Assembly (NCBI RefSeq): GCF_000430645.1
Contig: NZ_AUMK01000003.1
Coordinates: 744,001-808,000, forward strand
Length of the DNA stretch: 64,000 bases
Origin: Aquimarina latercula DSM 2041
GTDB taxonomy: Bacteria > Bacteroidota > Bacteroidia > Flavobacteriales > Flavobacteriaceae
Reading direction: 5' to 3'
Positions 35,029 to 44,251 of this stretch are shown in pieces; the stretch's first letter is position 1, and the number at the start of each line of letters is the position of its first letter. The notes under the pieces were generated by a model. It made no database searches. It was not told where the DNA came from and worked only from the letters and a program-made list of their open reading frames with translations. A program made the position numbers and the translations under genes.

Positions 35029-35757
35029 CTATTTGTTACGAACATAAATCAGTTTAAACTTTCCGCTAGTATGCTCGCGTTCATCTATTTCAAATTGCTT
35101 AAGCGAATTAAACAAAGGAGTCAGTTTTGCAAACCCAAAATTTCTAGAATCAAAATTAGGCTGTTTCTTTAGAATTAATGAACCTACGTCTCCCAAAAAT
35201 GCCCATCCATCTTCACTTGCAGCGTCTTCTACTGAATTCCTCAATAATCTAATAGTTTTTGAAGTGATTTTATCTAGATTAGATTTATCAGACTTTTCTT
35301 TACCATCTTTTTTCTCAGTATCTTTTTTCAAAATTTCTAAATAAATAAACTTATCACAAGCTACTATAAAAGGATCCGGAGTTTTCTTTTCTCCAATTCC
35401 ATACACAACAACACCGGCTTCTCGCAGTCTCATTGCTAATTTAGTAAAATCACTATCCGAAGACACCAAACAAAAACCATTCACTTTTTCTGAATATAAA
35501 ATATCCATTGCATCTATAATCATGGCAGAATCTGTGGCATTCTTTCCTGTTGTATAACTATATTGCTGTATCGGATTTATTGCATTTTCTAACAAAATAT
35601 TTTTCCATTTTGCTAGGTATGGTTTTGTCCAATCACCATAAATACGTTTAATAGTAGGAGTTCCATACTTGGTAATCTCCTCCATCATTTCTTTTATATA
35701 CTTGGCAGGTATATTATCCCCATCGATTAGGACCGCCAATTTTGTATCTTTCATCAT
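35029..35757 (-). CDS. NYN-domain (PIN-like) putative RNase with OST-HTH/LOTUS domain
   Basis: 242 residues from the ATG at 35757. The NYN core (about 1-135) shows the acidic metal-binding pattern AVLIDGDNIP, NATDSAMIIDAMD and LVSSDSDFTKLAMRLREAG. A Lys/Asp-rich linker leads to a C-terminal OST-HTH domain (about 170-242; EDGWAFLGDVGSLILKKQP, FGFAKLTPLFNSL). In this family the NYN domain is thought to cut RNA and LOTUS domains bind RNA. The direct target is unknown. It is divergent from the DUF2071 gene with a 54-bp gap. Confidence 0.9.
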   Translation of the reverse strand: MMKDTKLAVLIDGDNIPAKYIKEMMEEITKYGTPTIKRIYGDWTKPYLAKWKNILLENAINPIQQYSYTTGKNATDSAMIIDAMDILYSEKVNGFCLVSSDSDFTKLAMRLREAGVVVYGIGEKKTPDPFIVACDKFIYLEILKKDTEKKDGKEKSDKSNLDKITSKTIRLLRNSVEDAASEDGWAFLGDVGSLILKKQPNFDSRNFGFAKLTPLFNSLKQFEIDEREHTSGKFKLIYVRNK

Positions 35758-35811
35758 GGTTTTAAAGGTACACAAATACAATAGCTAAAAAAAGAATTCA
35801 ATAGTAATCTA

Positions 35812-36558
35812 ATGTGCATTAAAGAAATACTAAAAAACACACAACATAGACCTTGGGAACTGCCGTCTGATAATTGGAGATTTTATCAAGAATGGAATAG
35901 AGCAATATTCTTACATTGGAAAGTTGACTATGACGAATTAAGAAAACTTGTTCCTAAAGAATTGGAGATAGATTTATACAATGGAGAACCATGGGTATCA
36001 TTAGTTGCATTTTCTATGGAAAAAATCAGACCTAAATTTCTTCCCTACTTTACTCCTATTTCTAATTTTGATGAAATCAACATTCGCACTTACATAAAAT
36101 CTGGAAAAAAGACCGGAGTTTATTTCTTAAGCATTGAAGGAGGGAAAATAATTTCTTGCAGTATTGCTAAAGCCATCTCGGAACTTCCTTATCGATATTC
36201 AAAAATCAAAAGAGACTCCAATAACTATACATCTAAAAATAAAAAGTATAAAGATTCTCTAAAAATTAAATTTACAGTAGGTAAAGAACTAAACAATAAA
36301 TCTGAACTTGATATTTGGCTAACAGAAAGGTATGCTCTTTTCCAGGATACTAAAAATTCAATCAACGAATATGAAATACATCATCCAGAATGGTCTATCC
36401 AAGATATTGAAATCAACAATTTAGAAGTGAATTATCCCCGCTTCGATGATTTATTAAAAGGAACCCCTCACAAGACAAGTTATTCTAAAGGTGTTCGAGT
36501 AATCGCTTGGGGAATGAATAAAAAGAAAAAAAAGTCAATTATCCATAAAATTATCTAA
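35812..36558 (+). CDS. DUF2071 (YqjF-like) protein
   Basis: 248 residues. The family blocks are FLHWKVDYDELRKLVPKELEID, WVSLVAFSMEKIRP, NFDEINIRTYIK and GVYFLSIEGGKIISCSIAK. There is no signal peptide. The DUF2071 fold is related to acetoacetate decarboxylase-like proteins, but no activity is established. The C-terminus is very basic (NKKKKKSIIHKII). It is not in an obvious operon. Confidence 0.88.
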   Translation: MCIKEILKNTQHRPWELPSDNWRFYQEWNRAIFLHWKVDYDELRKLVPKELEIDLYNGEPWVSLVAFSMEKIRPKFLPYFTPISNFDEINIRTYIKSGKKTGVYFLSIEGGKIISCSIAKAISELPYRYSKIKRDSNNYTSKNKKYKDSLKIKFTVGKELNNKSELDIWLTERYALFQDTKNSINEYEIHHPEWSIQDIEINNLEVNYPRFDDLLKGTPHKTSYSKGVRVIAWGMNKKKKKSIIHKII

Positions 36559-36697
36559 AAAATGTATTTTGCCCAGAAAAATAAATACTTCGTCGATACT
36601 ATATATTATTGAGGTAAGAGGAATATGATAAGAAAAAACAGCTCTACACCGCTAGTCTCATTAAAAAAACTTTAACTTTTATTAATATTTAAGTTTC

Positions 36698-36705
36698 TAT
36701 ATTTG
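36698..36705 (+). promoter_or_regulatory. -7 element TATATTTG before the barrel-protein gene
   Basis: An exact TAnnTTTG box 25 bp before the ATG at 36731. The -33 region is weak (TTTT at 36677-36680, 17 bp away). Confidence 0.45.
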
Positions 36706-36730
36706 ATTTAAACAAACAATCAATATACCC

Positions 36731-37240
36731 ATGAAAAAACTATTTTTTTTAGCCATTGCGCTTATCGGTTTTACCACAGTTTCAAATGCCCAAAGCTTAA
36801 AATTTGGTGTTAAAGGAGGTGTGAATTTCGCTAATATAGATTCTCGATTTGACACTGATGCCAGAACTGGTTTTCATTTAGGAGCGGTAGCAACTATCGG
36901 TTTACCTGGTAATTTTGCTATTCAGCCAGAAGTTTTATACTCTGCTCAAGGTACTGATGATTTAAAAGTTGATTATATCAATGTACCAATTTTAGTAAAA
37001 TACAAATTCTTAAAGTTTGTTAGTTTCGAGGCGGGACCTCAGTTTGGTGTTGTTGTAAATGATGATTATGAAGTGGGAGAACCTGAAAGCTTTGATGTAA
37101 GTATTGCCGCTGGAGCTGGCGTAACCTTTGGGAAATTCTTTGCACAGGCAAGATATAACCATGGTCTTACAGACGTTGATGATGCTGTTAGTAGTCAAAA
37201 TAGAACTTTTCAACTTTCTGTAGGATATTATATTTTTTAA
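36731..37240 (+). CDS. Porin-family outer-membrane beta-barrel protein
   Basis: 169 residues. Signal peptide MKKLFFLAIALIGFTTVSNAQ, then SLKFGVKGGVNFANI, GFHLGAVATIGL, FAIQPEVLYSAQG and INVPILVKYKF, ending in FQLSVGYYIF. This is the 8-stranded OMP_b-brl type seen in many copies in Bacteroidota. Function is unknown. It shares a bidirectional terminator with the convergent helicase gene. Confidence 0.88.
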   Translation: MKKLFFLAIALIGFTTVSNAQSLKFGVKGGVNFANIDSRFDTDARTGFHLGAVATIGLPGNFAIQPEVLYSAQGTDDLKVDYINVPILVKYKFLKFVSFEAGPQFGVVVNDDYEVGEPESFDVSIAAGAGVTFGKFFAQARYNHGLTDVDDAVSSQNRTFQLSVGYYIF

Positions 37241-37260
37241 TAAAAAACAGCTATAAACCT

Positions 37261-37296
37261 AAAAAAAGGCGGAAGTTAAACTTCCGCCTTTTTTTT
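37261..37296. terminator. Bidirectional terminator
   Basis: Stem AAAAAAGGCGGAAG / CTTCCGCCTTTTTT with a TTAAA loop. It serves the barrel gene on the plus strand and the helicase gene on the minus strand, where it overlaps the stop codon region. Confidence 0.93.
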
Positions 37297-38530
37297 ATGA
37301 TCTATTTTTTCTGCGTCTATTATAGTTTCTATTATTCCGTTTAGGTTTAAAAGAATTTTGATTTTTCTTTGGTGGCGCAGCATTATAATCAAAAACAAAA
37401 CTAGGTTCAAAACCTTCTATCACTTCTTTATTTAGTGTTAACCCCAGTAATTTTTCTATTCCCTTTACATAACTTACTTCTTCTTGCGATACTAGAGAAA
37501 TTGCTTCTCCACTTGCTCCTGCTCTACCCGTACGACCAATTCTATGCACATAATCCTCAGCTATATTCGGTAATTCATAATTAATCACATGTGGCAAAAG
37601 AGGAATATCTAACCCACGAGCAGCAATATCAGTAGCCACCAATACTCTAATTTTATTTTGTTTAAACCCGCTTAATGCTTTAGTTCTTGCTCCCTGACTC
37701 TTATTTCCGTGAATTGCTGCAGATGTAATTCCATTTTTAGACAACTTCTCACTCAATCGATTCGCTCCGTGTTTTGTTCTTGTAAAGATGAGTACTTGTT
37801 TCCAATTACCATCAGAAATCAATTTAATAACTACGGTACTCTTTTTTGCTTTGTCTACCTTATATATTTTTTGATCTACCATCTCGGCGGTAGAATTTTC
37901 TGGTGCAGCTTCTACAGAAACAGGGTGATGTAAAATCCCATTAGCTAGTTTTTTTATTTCTTTGGAGAATGTTGCAGAAAACAATAAGTTTTGTCTTTTC
38001 TTGGGTAATAATACTAGTATTTTATTGATATCTCTCTGAAACCCCATATCCAGCATTCGATCTGCTTCGTCCAAAACTAAAATCTCAACTTTAGAAAGAG
38101 ATAAAGCTCTTCGTTCATGTAGGTCCAATAAACGACCTGGAGTAGCAACCAAAACATCCACTCCGTTTCTTAACGCCTTTATCTGAGGATTAGCATTTAC
38201 ACCTCCAAAGACTACCATAGATCTAAGATCCATATACGTACTATAGGCTCTTACATTATCTAATATTTGTGCCGCTAATTCCCTTGTGGGAGTTAATATA
38301 AGTGTACGAATTGGTCTTTTTCTAAATGGTTTATCCTGAGCTAATAATTGAAGGATTGGTAATGTAAAACCAGCCGTTTTTCCTGTCCCAGTCTGAGCAG
38401 ATGCTAAAACATCTTTTCCTTCTAAAATTGGTGGTATTGCTTTTTCTTGAATTGGTGAAGGTATTGTATACCCTTTTTTCTCGATTGCTTTTAATAAAGC
38501 ATCGGATAATCCTAATGATTCAAATGACAT
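37295..38530 (-). CDS. DEAD-box RNA helicase, RhlE type
   Basis: 411 residues. Q motif near [14 protein letters not shown], motif I AQTGTGKT, Ia [40 protein letters not shown] and [12 protein letters not shown] are all present. A basic, Asn/Arg-rich tail ([17 protein letters not shown]) should bind RNA. It acts in RNA remodelling, ribosome assembly or cold adaptation. An exact -7 box (TACCTTTG) lies on the minus strand at 38594-38587. Confidence 0.95.
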   Translation of the reverse strand: MSFESLGLSDALLKAIEKKGYTIPSPIQEKAIPPILEGKDVLASAQTGTGKTAGFTLPILQLLAQDKPFRKRPIRTLILTPTRELAAQILDNVRAYSTYMDLRSMVVFGGVNANPQIKALRNGVDVLVATPGRLLDLHERRALSLSKVEILVLDEADRMLDMGFQRDINKILVLLPKKRQNLLFSATFSKEIKKLANGILHHPVSVEAAPENSTAEMVDQKIYKVDKAKKSTVVIKLISDGNWKQVLIFTRTKHGANRLSEKLSKNGITSAAIHGNKSQGARTKALSGFKQNKIRVLVATDIAARGLDIPLLPHVINYELPNIAEDYVHRIGRTGRAGASGEAISLVSQEEVSYVKGIEKLLGLTLNKEVIEGFEPSFVFDYNAAPPKKNQNSFKPKRNNRNYNRRRKNRS

Positions 38531-38742
38531 ATAAATTGTTTAAGAAACAACAATCTACTACATAATGCCATTTCTGAATATAGCCGCAAAGGTACGTTTA
38601 ATTTTAGTATATTATTTCACTTCGGGTTTTCATATTTTGTAAATCCCTAAAATGCAGTATATTTCCAAAAACAGTATCTAAATTAGTGAAATCTTGCGCT
38701 AAAAATTAGTTAATCATAAACCATCCGTAACAAATCTTATAG

Positions 38743-38750
38743 TATATTTG
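38743..38750 (+). promoter_or_regulatory. -7 element TATATTTG before the BatA gene
   Basis: An exact TAnnTTTG box 17 bp before the ATG at 38768. No clear -33 TTG is seen at the usual distance. Confidence 0.45.
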
Positions 38751-38767
38751 ACAAACAATAATCAAGA

Positions 38768-40693
38768 ATGCAATTTAAACACCCAGAATTTCTTTATGCT
38801 TTATTTGCCCTTCTTATTCCTATTATTGTTCATTTATTTCAATTAAGACGTTTTCAAAAAGTACCTTTTACTAATGTACAATTTCTAAAAGCGGTTACCA
38901 TTCAGACTCGTAAGAGTTCACAAATTAAAAAATGGTTAACCCTATTAGCTAGGTTATTAGCATTTGCAGCACTTATTATTGCTTTTGCTCAACCATTTTT
39001 AGCTTCAGAAGAAATCGTTGGAAAAAAAAGTGAAACTGTTATTTATCTAGACAATTCTTTTAGTATGCAAGCCAAAGGTTCTAAAGGCCCATTGCTGCAG
39101 AGAGCGATTCAGGAATTGCTTAGCTCTTTATCAGAAGATGAAGTTGTTTCCATATTTACAAATACAGAAACTTTTAAAGAGGTTACCAAAAAGGATATCC
39201 GAAATGACTTACTACAACTAGAATATACTTCGAATCAAATAGCATATAGTGCTGCATACTTAAAGGGAAAACAGCTTTTAGGTAATTCTCCCGAAACTAT
39301 AAAGCGTATCATTATGGTTTCAGATTTTCAACAAAAAGAGGAAGTTTTTGACATACCTACTGACGTAGAAACCAAAACAAATCTTATAAAATTAACACCT
39401 GTAACTCGCCAGAATATCGCTATTGATAGTCTTTCTCTAAGTAGAGATGAAAATAATGAAATGGTTCTAAATGTTTTATTAAGTAATACTGATGCACGTG
39501 CTGATAATATTTCTGTTGCTTTTTATAATGGAGAAAAACTAGTTGCGAAAACAACAGCTTCTATTCCTAAAAACAGTAAAACCTCTACAGAATTTAGAGT
39601 TGATGAGAATACTAAAATTAACGGCCGTATTGTTATAGAAGATCCTTCATTAAACTTTGACAATTATCGATATTTTACCATTAATACTCCCGAAAAAATA
39701 AAAGTGGTAGCTATTAATGAAACTAGTGATAATTTTATAAAAAACATTTATACATCCGATGAGTTTTTATTAATTAGCGCCAAAATAGATGAGTTAAACT
39801 ATAATGATATTGGTAATGCCAATCTTGTATTAATCAACGAGATTAAGCAAATTCCTGTTTCACTAATTAATGCTCTTAAGTCTTTTAAAGATCTGGGAGG
39901 TACTATTTGTTTTATTCCAGCAGCGGATGGAAATCTTGCATCATACCAACAGTTTATAAATAGTTTTTCTTCGGAAAGTTTAATAGCAAAAAGTATTCAA
40001 GAAAAGAAAATTACAGGAATCAATTTTTCTCATCCCTTATACAAAGGGGTTTTTGATAAAAGAATAACCAATTTTCAGTACCCAAAGGTAAATTCTTACT
40101 ATCAGACTACTGCAAATAATACAATCTTATCTTTTGAGGATAGTAGTCCCTTTTTATATGTAACAAAATCCATGTACGTATTTACTGCGCCTATTAATAA
40201 TGAGAACTCTAATTTTAAGAACTCTCCATTAATTGTTCCCACTTTATACAACATTGGAAAACAAAGTCTAAAACTTTCTGATATTTCTTATAACATAGGA
40301 CAAGTAAACACCTATGATGTTCCCATTTCGTTAGGACAAGATGGAATTTTATCATTAGAATCAAATGAAGAAAGTAGTATTCCATTACAACAGAGTTTTG
40401 CTACCAAAGTTCGAATTACAACAGACGAGGTACCTTCTAAAGCCGGTATTTATGCTCTTAAGGACAAAGAAAAATTGATTCAGCATGTGGGTTATAATTA
40501 CAATACTTTAGAAAGTGATTTACAATACTATAACCTCTCTACAAACAAAGAATATGAGGTAAGCGATTCTGTAACCACTCTGTTCGAGCAAATAAAAGAA
40601 GAAACTAGTATTAACGAACTTTGGAAATGGTTTATTATTTTTGCTTTGATTTTCTTATTAATTGAAATCTTATTATTAAAATATCTCAAATGA
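38768..40693 (+). CDS. BatA-domain membrane protein with vWA-like region
   Basis: 641 residues. It begins with the double-TM BatA N-terminus (MQFKHPEFLYALFALLIPII, then a second TM near 55-78). A vWA-like domain follows with YLDNSFSMQAKGSKG, a MIDAS-type DxSxS motif. A long periplasmic region and a C-terminal TM (about 617-636) complete it. Relatives belong to the Bat (aerotolerance) group, though this long form is of uncertain role. It overlaps the dihydroorotase homologue by 4 bp (ATGA), so the two are translationally coupled. Confidence 0.88.
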   Translation: MQFKHPEFLYALFALLIPIIVHLFQLRRFQKVPFTNVQFLKAVTIQTRKSSQIKKWLTLLARLLAFAALIIAFAQPFLASEEIVGKKSETVIYLDNSFSMQAKGSKGPLLQRAIQELLSSLSEDEVVSIFTNTETFKEVTKKDIRNDLLQLEYTSNQIAYSAAYLKGKQLLGNSPETIKRIIMVSDFQQKEEVFDIPTDVETKTNLIKLTPVTRQNIAIDSLSLSRDENNEMVLNVLLSNTDARADNISVAFYNGEKLVAKTTASIPKNSKTSTEFRVDENTKINGRIVIEDPSLNFDNYRYFTINTPEKIKVVAINETSDNFIKNIYTSDEFLLISAKIDELNYNDIGNANLVLINEIKQIPVSLINALKSFKDLGGTICFIPAADGNLASYQQFINSFSSESLIAKSIQEKKITGINFSHPLYKGVFDKRITNFQYPKVNSYYQTTANNTILSFEDSSPFLYVTKSMYVFTAPINNENSNFKNSPLIVPTLYNIGKQSLKLSDISYNIGQVNTYDVPISLGQDGILSLESNEESSIPLQQSFATKVRITTDEVPSKAGIYALKDKEKLIQHVGYNYNTLESDLQYYNLSTNKEYEVSDSVTTLFEQIKEETSINELWKWFIIFALIFLLIEILLLKYLK

Positions 40694-41943
40694 ATTTCTT
40701 ATTAAAGGCAGCTACTATTTTTGATCCATCATCGCCCTTTCATAATCAAACAGTAGATATTCTTATCGAAAATGGAATCATTAAAGATATCGATTCGTTA
40801 ATCGAAATAACAGAAAATGTAGAGGAAATTAAATTAGATACATTACACGTTTCTCAAGGATGGTTTGATAGTAGCGTAAGTTTTGGCGAACCTGGGTATG
40901 AAGAACGAGAAACAATAACAAATGGACTGGAGGTAGCTGCAAAAAGCGGTTTTACTAGTATTGGATTAAACCCAAACACGCTTCCCATAATTGACACCAG
41001 TGCTTCTGTAGGTTTTCTGAAAGGAAAATCTCTACAAAACGCCGTAGATCTATATCCTATCGGTTCTCTTACAACAAAATCCGAAGGTATTGACTTGGCA
41101 GAGCTTTATGATATGAAACAAGCTGGAGCCATTGCTTTTGGAGATTATAAAAAACCTATCAAAAATCCAAACCTACTAAAGATTGCTCTTCTATATGCTC
41201 AGAATTTTGATGGATTAGTACTTTCTTTTCCTCAGGATACGAGTATTGCTGGAAAAGGTATGGTACACGAAGAAAAACAAAGTACATTACTTGGACTTAA
41301 AGGTATTCCTGCATTGGCAGAAGAATTACAGATATGCAGAGACCTTTTCCTTTTAGAATATACCGGAGGAAAGTTACATATTCCGACAATTTCGACTGCA
41401 AAATCAGTTCAATTAATTAGAGAAGCAAAATCAAATAAATTAAATGTAACTTGTAGTGTTTCTGTTCATCATCTATCTCTTACTGATGAAGAATTAACAA
41501 GTTTTGACACAAATTACAAGATACTACCGCCGTTACGAACAAGAAAAGATGTAAACGCTTTAATTGAAGGAGTTAAAGACGGAACAATAGATATGGTTAC
41601 AAGTGATCATCAACCAATAGATGTCGAAAATAAAAAAGTAGAATTTGATAACGCTATGTATGGAACAATAGGTTTAGAAAGTGCTTTCGGAATCCTAAAT
41701 AATATACTAGATATTAATCATACTATATCACTACTTACCAAAGGAAAATCCATATTTGGAATTGAAACGGATTCCATAGATAAGGGAAATAAAGCTAACT
41801 TATCATTATTTACCTCAAAAGGAAGTTCCATATTTAAAGAAGAACACATAGGATCTACTTCTAAAAATAGTGCATTTTTAGAAAAAGCTACGAAAGGTAA
41901 TACGTATGGAATTATTTCTAACGGACAAATAGTACTAAAATAA
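40690..41943 (+). CDS. Dihydroorotase homologue lacking the metal-binding histidines
   Basis: 417 residues of class I dihydroorotase-type amidohydrolase fold. The usual DxHxHLREPG motif reads FDSSVSFGEPG: both histidines (positions 62 and 64) are serines and the substrate-binding Arg is Gly66. The later HCED is SFPQD, and HVST is TIST, so those histidines are gone too. TSDHQPID keeps the last Asp. Surrounding family blocks (GKGMVHEEKQSTLLGLKGIPALAEE, LPPLRTRKD) are well preserved, so it is not decaying. Such pseudo-dihydroorotases can serve as structural partners of aspartate transcarbamoylase. Here it is coupled to BatA, which points elsewhere or to a dual role. It should not be labelled active PyrC. 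Confidence 0.88.
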   Translation: MNFLLKAATIFDPSSPFHNQTVDILIENGIIKDIDSLIEITENVEEIKLDTLHVSQGWFDSSVSFGEPGYEERETITNGLEVAAKSGFTSIGLNPNTLPIIDTSASVGFLKGKSLQNAVDLYPIGSLTTKSEGIDLAELYDMKQAGAIAFGDYKKPIKNPNLLKIALLYAQNFDGLVLSFPQDTSIAGKGMVHEEKQSTLLGLKGIPALAEELQICRDLFLLEYTGGKLHIPTISTAKSVQLIREAKSNKLNVTCSVSVHHLSLTDEELTSFDTNYKILPPLRTRKDVNALIEGVKDGTIDMVTSDHQPIDVENKKVEFDNAMYGTIGLESAFGILNNILDINHTISLLTKGKSIFGIETDSIDKGNKANLSLFTSKGSSIFKEEHIGSTSKNSAFLEKATKGNTYGIISNGQIVLK

Positions 41944-41955
41944 ACACCTATTCTC

Positions 41956-42285
41956 ATGCAATCAGATTACGAAAAACAAGGTAAAACTGCAGCTATAATA
42001 GCATATATAACTATTATAGGTACTATTATAGCGCTCTTTATGAATCAAGATAACAAAAACAAATTTGCTACTTTTCATATTAGACAAGCTTTAGGAATTA
42101 ATATAGGTTTTTATCTGTTAGGAGCATTAGTAAGTATGTTCGATTCTTGGATAATTTCCTCTTCCTTTTACATTTTTATCTTCGTACTTTGGGTTTTTGG
42201 TTTAATAACCGCTATAAGAGAAGAACAAAAAACTGTTCCAATTGTAGGACCCTATTTTCAAGAATGGTTTACATTCGTGAAATAA
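41956..42285 (+). CDS. Small membrane protein, DUF4870/Tic20-like
   Basis: 109 residues. Three hydrophobic segments and the motif NKFATFHIRQALGINIGFYLLG are typical of DUF4870-like proteins. It ends VGPYFQEWFTFVK. It lies 12 bp behind the dihydroorotase homologue and is probably the third gene of the BatA operon. Function is unknown. Confidence 0.78.
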   Translation: MQSDYEKQGKTAAIIAYITIIGTIIALFMNQDNKNKFATFHIRQALGINIGFYLLGALVSMFDSWIISSSFYIFIFVLWVFGLITAIREEQKTVPIVGPYFQEWFTFVK

Positions 42286-42303
42286 ATAACACTATATAAT
42301 TAT

Positions 42304-42654
42304 TTATTCCATAAGAAATTTAGTGAGTTTCAAATCAGGAGAAAGCGCGATAACTAGTATTACAGAATCACTATCTGATTGTACTAGATACCTATAACCT
42401 TCATCTTGATCCATTAAATCAAATTCTGAAAATTTACCTTGACTATCCATATTTTTGGCGACAAACTCCTTTACTTTATCTAAAGTAAATGTAGTCTGTA
42501 AGTCCGCAGAAAATTGATCAAAGATTTTCTGAGCATCATTAGCGTTATACGAACTAATTATAGTCTTCATTGTACTTTCATAATCAACATCTGTCTGGGA
42601 AACACCAATATGGAAACAGAAAAACAGACTAAAATAGATTACTTTTTTCATCAT
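42304..42654 (-). CDS. Secreted DUF3887-like protein, copy B
   Basis: 116 residues from the ATG at 42654 (an ATG at 42651 is equally possible). Signal peptide ending near IGVSQ, then a small domain: TIISSYNANDAQKIFDQFSADLQTTFTLDKVKEFV. It is a clear paralogue of the gene at 45150. The fold is probably the NTF2-like/DUF3887 type, which pairs with many secreted enzymes. It is separated from the porin gene by a terminator at 42793, so it may have its own promoter. Function is unknown. Confidence 0.72.
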   Translation of the reverse strand: MMKKVIYFSLFFCFHIGVSQTDVDYESTMKTIISSYNANDAQKIFDQFSADLQTTFTLDKVKEFVAKNMDSQGKFSEFDLMDQDEGYRYLVQSDSDSVILVIALSPDLKLTKFLME

Positions 42655-42792
42655 TAAATTCATTTTAAGGAGCTTAAATTTAGGGAATATTCCACTAATA
42701 ATTATCGAAATTAAGTATTAACACGTATTTAAGCAATGAGAATTACGTAATTATCAGTATTGTAAATTAAGAATTTCAAAATAATATATAAA

Positions 42793-42823
42793 AAAACCTG
42801 TGAAACTGATTTCGCAGGTTTTG
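42793..42823 (-). terminator. Terminator after the alginate-export porin gene
   Basis: Stem AAACCTGTGAAA / TTTCGCAGGTTT with one wobble and a CTGA loop, with T-runs on the minus strand. Confidence 0.85.
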
Positions 42824-42846
42824 AATTATGGTATTGTTATTATATG

Positions 42847-44154
42847 CTATTGTTTTGGTTTTGGACTCCATTTTAGGAAGTTTGGTTTTACAACTAGCAT
42901 TGCCCATCCCCAGTTTTGTAATCCGCTAGGATCAGCAACTCCTTTTAGAATTTCCATACTATCACCAGCAAACATCTGAGAGTACCCTATTTTTAAGGTA
43001 GCATATGGTAGTATTTTTTGAGTAAAAACTAAATCTAGTTCTGTACCTAAGTAAGTATCATCAGTTCCTGCAATATCTTCTGCAGCAGAGAAATAGTGAA
43101 GTTTTGCTAATAAACTACTGCTTTTACCAGTTTTGATAACAGCTTTAGCATATATATCTTGTAATCCTACACTATTGGCATGATTCCCTACATAAAAGTA
43201 ATCCATATATCCATTAAATTTATGATTCGTTCCAAAAATTGGGAAGAAGGATGTAATCTCGCCATCTGTCCCTCCATTATCATCACCACTAAGTAGTTCT
43301 CCACCTATTCCGAATAAAGTTTTTCCTGGTTTATAGGTAACCTCTAGACCGGCGTTATATGCCGATAAATCAACTGTTTCTGTAAACTTACCGGTTTGTG
43401 CATATAAGTTTAAAGCTATTTTTAATCCTTTAGCAGGTTTTGCAACTAAATGTGTACCAAAGGTTTGTCTATTTACGGTGCCATCAATTGGAGTTTGACC
43501 ATCGGTATCCAAATTCTGATAAGAATTATTTACAAAAAGAAAACTCCCAGAAAATTTAGCCCAGTCTTTATGTAACCAAGCATAAGCCATTCCTTTGTAA
43601 TCAAATACAGCTCTTACATTACCATCATTATTAGGATCAAATAAGGTGTTTATTCTACTTACTCCATTTTGATTAAAAGAAAAACCAAAATCTAGTTTTA
43701 GGCCACTTTCATTTTTATACTTAATCAAAGCTGCATCATGAAACCTTCCTTGCATTGCCCAATCCAATCCACCAAGTATTCTCTGATCATCATAAGACAG
43801 TGCTTGTCGACCTATTTTTGTCGACCATCCACTACCAAACTTAAAATTAATCCAAGCTTGAGCTAAGGAAAAACTACTGTTGTTGTCAGCAGCAGCTATC
43901 TGAGGAGTATCACCCCAAACACTAACATCCTGCACACTAAGATATGTAGAAAACTTATCTGCAGTATATCCAAATTTTAATCGAGAACGTTGTTGTACAA
44001 ATATAGCTGCATCTACTCCTGATGGAACAAGATTCCCGAAACCACGTAAATATTCTGCTCTGGGTCTTATGTCTGCATCAATACTAAGTTCTTGGGCCTT
44101 TATACTACCAATTAGCAATAAAGCACACATTAATAATTGTAGTCTTTTTTTCAT
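42847..44154 (-). CDS. Alginate-export-family outer-membrane porin
   Basis: 435 residues from the ATG at 44154 (MKKRLQLLMCALLLIGSIKAQ, a signal peptide); the longer frame adds 24 unlikely residues. Features: ELSIDADIRPRAEYLRGF, a strand with QQRSRLKFGYTADKFSTYLSVQDV, then GRQALSYDDQRILGGLDWAMQGRFHD, the family signature. A barrel ending in NWGWAMLVVKPNFLKW completes it. The Alginate_exp family includes AlgE, but in Bacteroidota members usually are general or anion-selective porins. The neighbouring NIT/PilJ-type sensor favours a nitrate or other anion role over alginate. Confidence 0.87.
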   Translation of the reverse strand: MKKRLQLLMCALLLIGSIKAQELSIDADIRPRAEYLRGFGNLVPSGVDAAIFVQQRSRLKFGYTADKFSTYLSVQDVSVWGDTPQIAAADNNSSFSLAQAWINFKFGSGWSTKIGRQALSYDDQRILGGLDWAMQGRFHDAALIKYKNESGLKLDFGFSFNQNGVSRINTLFDPNNDGNVRAVFDYKGMAYAWLHKDWAKFSGSFLFVNNSYQNLDTDGQTPIDGTVNRQTFGTHLVAKPAKGLKIALNLYAQTGKFTETVDLSAYNAGLEVTYKPGKTLFGIGGELLSGDDNGGTDGEITSFFPIFGTNHKFNGYMDYFYVGNHANSVGLQDIYAKAVIKTGKSSSLLAKLHYFSAAEDIAGTDDTYLGTELDLVFTQKILPYATLKIGYSQMFAGDSMEILKGVADPSGLQNWGWAMLVVKPNFLKWSPKPKQ

Positions 44155-44251
44155 ATGAATTGGTTTTAAAAAATTAAATAAAAAAAACGTATTAAAAACT
44201 TGTTTAAAATACGCTTTTTTCCCCATTTAAATAACAGGTGTTAGTTATAAT

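Noticed and set aside
40690..41943. Annotation as functional pyrC
   Set aside because: The metal-binding histidines of dihydroorotase are missing at every expected place but the last motif.
42847..44154. Assigning this porin to alginate uptake because of the family name and the lyases in the window
   Set aside because: The lyases are 38 kb away, and the immediate neighbour is a nitrate-sensor-like protein; Alginate_exp members have many substrates.
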